Source of the DNA: Drosophila pseudoobscura
Taxonomy: Eukaryota > Arthropoda > Insecta > Diptera > Drosophilidae
Reading direction: 5' to 3'
Length of the DNA stretch: 64,000 nt
Assembly (NCBI RefSeq): GCF_009870125.1
Contig: NC_046679.1
Location: 25,854,001 to 25,918,000 of the forward strand
In this document: positions 59,900 through 64,000 of the stretch, piece after piece
How positions within the stretch are numbered: the first letter of the stretch is position 1
Layout: each line of letters begins with the position of its first letter
Position numbers and translations under genes: made by a program
The notes under the pieces: model-generated
Told to the model about the DNA's origin: nothing
Database searches by the model: none
The model's input: the letters and a program-made list of their open reading frames with translations, nothing else

Positions 59900-62800
59900 T
59901 TAGTTGAGCGTGCCCCGGCAGCCTTGAGCGCCACACAGACATGGAATTTTTTCATCCTCCAAAGGAAATTTATAATCGTATGTTATTTCCTCATTGACCC
60001 CAATAGGTTGCTTTGAATATATGACTATCTTTTTTTCAGACTCTATTGTAATGACTTTTGCATAGCAGTTCGGCTGCAATTAAAAATTGGAGAAATAATG
60101 TGTGTAAATTATTTTGTGTTCGTAATTGCAGAAAATAACAGAACAAGCGATACTTACATTGCAACTGTGGTTAATAAATCGGGCCAAATTTCCACATTTG
60201 GTGGCATCGATAATGGTTTCCATGTCGATTCGAAACAGATAGGAACTGCCAATTCCAATTGCCTCATATTTTGTCTCTCGTAAATCGGCCACCACCGGTC
60301 GAATCATTTGTCCGACATATTCAATTACCATTTCGTCGGCTGCTATAGGCTCCATCGCAAACAGTCCCCAATCGTGTATGGCTGATTTTGCAAATTTGAG
60401 TTGTTTCTTTCGGAATTTGAGCTGGTTAAATTTCAAAAGCTCTGATTCGCCCATAGATCCGAAGGCTGTCAAAAGTCGTCGCTGGTTGGAGCGCGCCTCT
60501 CGCGAAATGCCTTGCATTTTGGATATTAATTTGTTATGGTGGTGATTCGTGAGTGCTGTGGGCTCATCACAACGATCTTCATTTTCAGCATCATCTATGT
60601 TGGCCTTTGCATGGTGATACTTGTGCTTTGCCTTTTCTCGTACATCCAACTTGTAGTAGCCTTCGGTGCGAGCACATCCTGTCTTATGGCGCATCAACTC
60701 GTCATCTTTTCTGCGCTTCTTCGGCGGCGGTGGCCAAAATGCACGATCTGTTGTGCAGTGGTCTACCCAATGCGTGTTGTTCAAGAACATGCTGAGAAGA
60801 GAAAAGGTTACGGATTAAACAAAAATATACCTGAGCGAAATAAAATTAATAGCTTACGCATAAGGCTCCTTCTGCAAATGCTCAATATAGCTCATCTTAA
60901 TATACTTGATGTCCTCCGCGTCGATACCTTTCGTTAAAAATGTGTACAAAATAACCATTTCCTCGTTTTGATCGCGAGCTTTGTACATCTCGTAGGGAAC
61001 AAAGTTGGCCGTTTGACGGGCCAGTTCAGCCAATGCATCAGTAATAGGAGCGACTTTATTCTTTGCGTTTGACTGCCGAGGGACTGAGTCCTTCTTTTTC
61101 TTTTGCAGTCGCGTTGAATCCTTGCGCGGTCTTCCTGGGCCTGGCCTTTGTATTTGGCTACCACCAGCCACATTTTCCTGTCCATCAAATCTATTCTTAT
61201 TCTGGGCATCCAGTCCAAGCCGACCTGAGGTGGCGTCTGTGAAGGAAGCAGACTGCGCATGTGGCGGCAAGGAGTAGCAGTGCTCGAGAGCTACTTGACT
61301 TGCTTGCGACGCTTGGCTGGAGCCTCCATCTGAAGAAGCCGGTGATTGTGTTCCCTTTTTGCTTGTGTTTGTGTTGGAGAACGACTGAACATCTCCGTTT
61401 AAAATCGTTGTTGCCTCAACCACATCTGAGCTGTTGAGATTACTCTTCAATTTTCCATCAATTTCTGTGGTTTTGCTTGCATTTTGTTCGATGCTAGTTT
61501 CCAGAATCGGTTTGTTAATCTCATCTACAAGTTCAGCTAGAATATTAATGCCGGGGGTCAGTGGAACCTCTGGAACATCCACAGTATCTGCCATATCCGC
61601 ACTAGGTTTCTTTACAATTTCTAATTTACGCTCCGAAATTGAACGACCTTCCGAGAAAGAGTTTTGGTTATTCTTCTGCTGTTCTTCCAAAAACTCGCGC
61701 TCTATCTGAGCCATGTACTCGGTATTTCTACGTCTCTTTTCCTGATACTCGCGTTCTTCATCCGAGTCGCTGTAAATGCGATCGTATTCATAAACTGGCT
61801 TGCGGAGATCAGTATCATCGTACTTCTCAACTGGCTCTTCATTGTAGTCTGGCGGTGGAACAGGGGTCAGAGATCGTCGAGATTCATCCACCATTTTTCG
61901 GATAGTCTTTAGTTCTGCTTCAACTTTGTCGTCCGGGTCCTCTTCCTCCAATCCAAAGCTGCTGTCTTTGCTAATGTCCTCAAGATCAGACGGTATAGAG
62001 GAAATTACCTTTGTTCGCAACGCAGGCAAGAAACCTCTTCCGGCAGTACTTTCAATGTCGGCATCCGAGTCGGAGTAGATATTTTTCTTTTTCGTTCGAC
62101 CCCGTTTTTGAACATGCATTCGATCTGTGTGCCTTTTTTCGTCCTCAGAGTCTGAATATATGTTCTCAATATTATCATCTCCAGGTTCCTTGAATGCCAC
62201 ACGCCTATTCTTCTTAATCAGTCTGCTTTTTCGATTAAGATTTCTAGGTGGATGATCGTCGTCAAAGCTATCATCATCGCTGCTTTTTTCCTTTTCTGTA
62301 CCATCAGCAGCGTCGTTGACTTCATTTTCTGCTTCGCTAGAAGAGGATGAGGACGATGAAAAGAAGCTCGACGCGCTTCCCTTTCGTTTTGAAAGCATTT
62401 CAGGTGATGGCAGTCGAATAGTCGCCATTTCTCTATCTAATACCCGGTCCTTTGCATTCGATCCTGGTGCCTCAAAGCCGCCCATATTCGAGTCCTCTTT
62501 CTCAGAGTCGGAACGTTGCACCATTTCTTCTTGGTCGCTCAGATCTCTTTCGAGTGATATCCTTTGATTAGGTATAGGACTAGGATGTTTGCAAATGCGT
62601 CGAAATGATGGCAATTTGGGCATTGCTGCCCTTATGCCTATGCTTGAAAAGCTTTTAAAATCGGACATTTCCACTTGAGTATTGGTAAGTTGATTCATGT
62701 TGGCAGGCTTCTCACAGTCGGCATTTTCCTTCATCAAATTGGCGTTCGCGCTACTCTGTCTTAAGTTGGAGGTTCCCTCCACCGAATCGGGCAACGGTTT

Positions 62801-64000
62801 GGACCGTGCCTTCAATGTGTGTTCATCCCACCAAGATTCAAAGTTCTTAAAGGCGGTTATCTCAATCATGCGTTTGTTCACATCGCGCTTTAAGATTTGC
62901 TTTAGCTCCTCTACAATGTAGTTAATAACCTTTTTCACGTTCTCTTTTATCTCGTCGTTCTGGTCGGAAGGGGGATACTGGTAGCCATATGTCTGGACAT
63001 AGGGATCCAAGTTGAAAGCGCCAACACCAGCCAAGTAGGCCGGCTGCATATAGGCGGGGTTTGAAAAATAGCGGCTTGTCAACACGGTGTTTGACGAGAT
63101 GCCGGAGGGATAATGCCCATAGTCTGAAGGATGATAATAATAGGGATGCTGGTTGGAGGAATTGGGATACATATATGGTGATAAAGGTTTCTTGTTGCCG
63201 CGATCGGCCGCATTGGGTAGTGCAGTGGGGGATTCCTCGTGAGAAGACAAACTCGACAGAGACATGTTGTCATCGTCCTTTTCACATTGTGTAAAACCGG
63301 GTTTACATCTCTTATTCTTCACCATTATATCGTCATCACTTGATATATCGCTTGCCCCATGCGGTTGTTGCAGTTCTGATATCTTCTTGTCACACTTTTT
63401 CTTGTTATCCGAATTATTTGAATCGGAAAGCGAGCGAGTTTCATTAGCCTCAACCCCTCCCTCAGGCTTTGCCTTGTCCGTTTCTGAGTCGCTACTGTCC
63501 ATCTGAAGAAATGGGGGTGCATTTCCGAATGTCTTTCCCTTAAATATGAGGGCTATTCGAGTGTCCAAGTCGACATTTTCTGTTTCTGCGTTTGGCTCCG
63601 CAACAGCTGTGCCCGGCTTCGGTGATTGGAGTTTTGTGCTCGCTGATTCCAAGAGTGAAACAGTTTGTTGTTCAAATTTTTGTGGGGGAACTGGTGGGTC
63701 GTCCCAGTTCTCCTCTTCCTCTGGAGGTGGAGGTGGGGGTGGCTTTGGCTTTGGTTGGAAATCAGGCTGCGGAGCATTCCAACTCTTATGCTCTGACCAG
63801 GACTGAGTACTGTCCGTCATGGAGTAAGCGTGGCTGCTGTAGGCATAGCTCCCAGCAGGCAAACCAGATGCTGAGGCGGCAGTATAATATTGATGGGTTT
63901 TTGAGGACGAAGAGCTGTGTATATCCGTTTCCGCGTATTCATGACTGGTGAAACGCTTTTTATACTTTATACTCACACGATCTCTTCGATCTCTGTCGGG
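59900..64000 (-). CDS. Set1: Histone H3 lysine-4 methyltransferase Set1 (5' part outside the window)
   Basis: Three minus-strand exons: 60858-64000 (open to the edge), 60158-60791, 59900-60073, giving 1,316 aa in phase. The window starts inside the protein, after the expected N-terminal RRM; about 300 residues of the roughly 1,640-aa fly protein are missing. The visible part is a long disordered region rich in Ser, Asp, Glu and Pro (a [10 protein letters not shown] run, acidic/Ser blocks, IYSDSD repeats), then a conserved stretch [12 protein letters not shown], an n-SET segment with RRLLTAFGS, the SET domain ([54 protein letters not shown]) and the post-SET Cys motif [13 protein letters not shown] at the C terminus. 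Set1 within COMPASS is the main H3K4 di- and tri-methylase in flies. The introns are only 66 and 84 nt. Confidence 0.96.

Noticed and set aside
60536..60937. Plus-strand open frames opposite Set1, some rich in hydrophobic residues
   Set aside because: They are antisense shadows of the conserved Set1 coding exons.
1..64000. CRISPR arrays, operons, phage genes, rRNA or tRNA genes
   Set aside because: Nothing of the kind was seen on reading both strands; tRNA genes in particular cannot be ruled out without a covariance-model search.

Overview
The window is insect nuclear DNA, almost certainly Drosophila. Genes are split by short GT-AG introns, the intergenic DNA is AT-rich with CATATGTA-type simple sequence, and every recognisable protein is a fly family member: Set1, MED21, fatty acid synthase, tensin/blistery, a clip-type serine protease homologue, an AA15 chitin-binding type-4 protein, a group 7 allergen-like protein and an EVA1C-like SUEL lectin receptor. 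DINE-1/INE-1-like fragments and an intact BEL/Pao element fit this. Nothing in the window fixes the species; the obscura group is only a guess.

Layout. 1-17,000 (+): an 11-exon gene (CDS 1731-16399) for a single-pass receptor with two SUEL lectin domains. Its stop is TGA followed by C, and the same frame stays open for 122 more codons to 16768, so it is a strong candidate for stop-codon readthrough. 17,000-21,300: no gene seen. 21,324-22,613 (-): secreted clip-type serine protease homologue with its catalytic Ser replaced by Gly. 24,524-26,128 (-): tensin-type SH2-PTB adaptor (blistery). 29,015-34,403 (-): five-exon group 7 allergen-like secreted protein; one intron is swollen by a decayed LINE and DINE-1-like fragments. 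36,238-44,789 (-): complete ten-exon animal fatty acid synthase (2,395 aa, every catalytic centre present). 46,417-47,653 (-): AA15-type LPMO-like protein with a C-terminal membrane anchor. 49,700-57,850: transposon-rich block with LINE tails and a DINE-1-like element split by a 6,357-bp BEL/Pao retrotransposon (identical 371-bp LTRs, uninterrupted 1,759-codon ORF). 57,982-58,164 (-): possible 60-aa gene divergent from MED21. 58,905-59,400 (+): MED21. 59,900-64,000 (-): the 3' three exons of Set1, whose 5' end lies beyond the window.

The genes do not form one pathway. MED21 and Set1 are convergent transcription/chromatin genes about 500 bp apart. The FASN, AA15 and allergen-like genes lie on the same strand but have unrelated functions. 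Exon boundaries were set by hand from GT/AG sites and codon phase; in every spliced model the summed exon lengths divide by three. No CRISPR, operon or prokaryotic feature is present. I found no clearly new multi-gene system; the most interesting single signal is the readthrough candidate.
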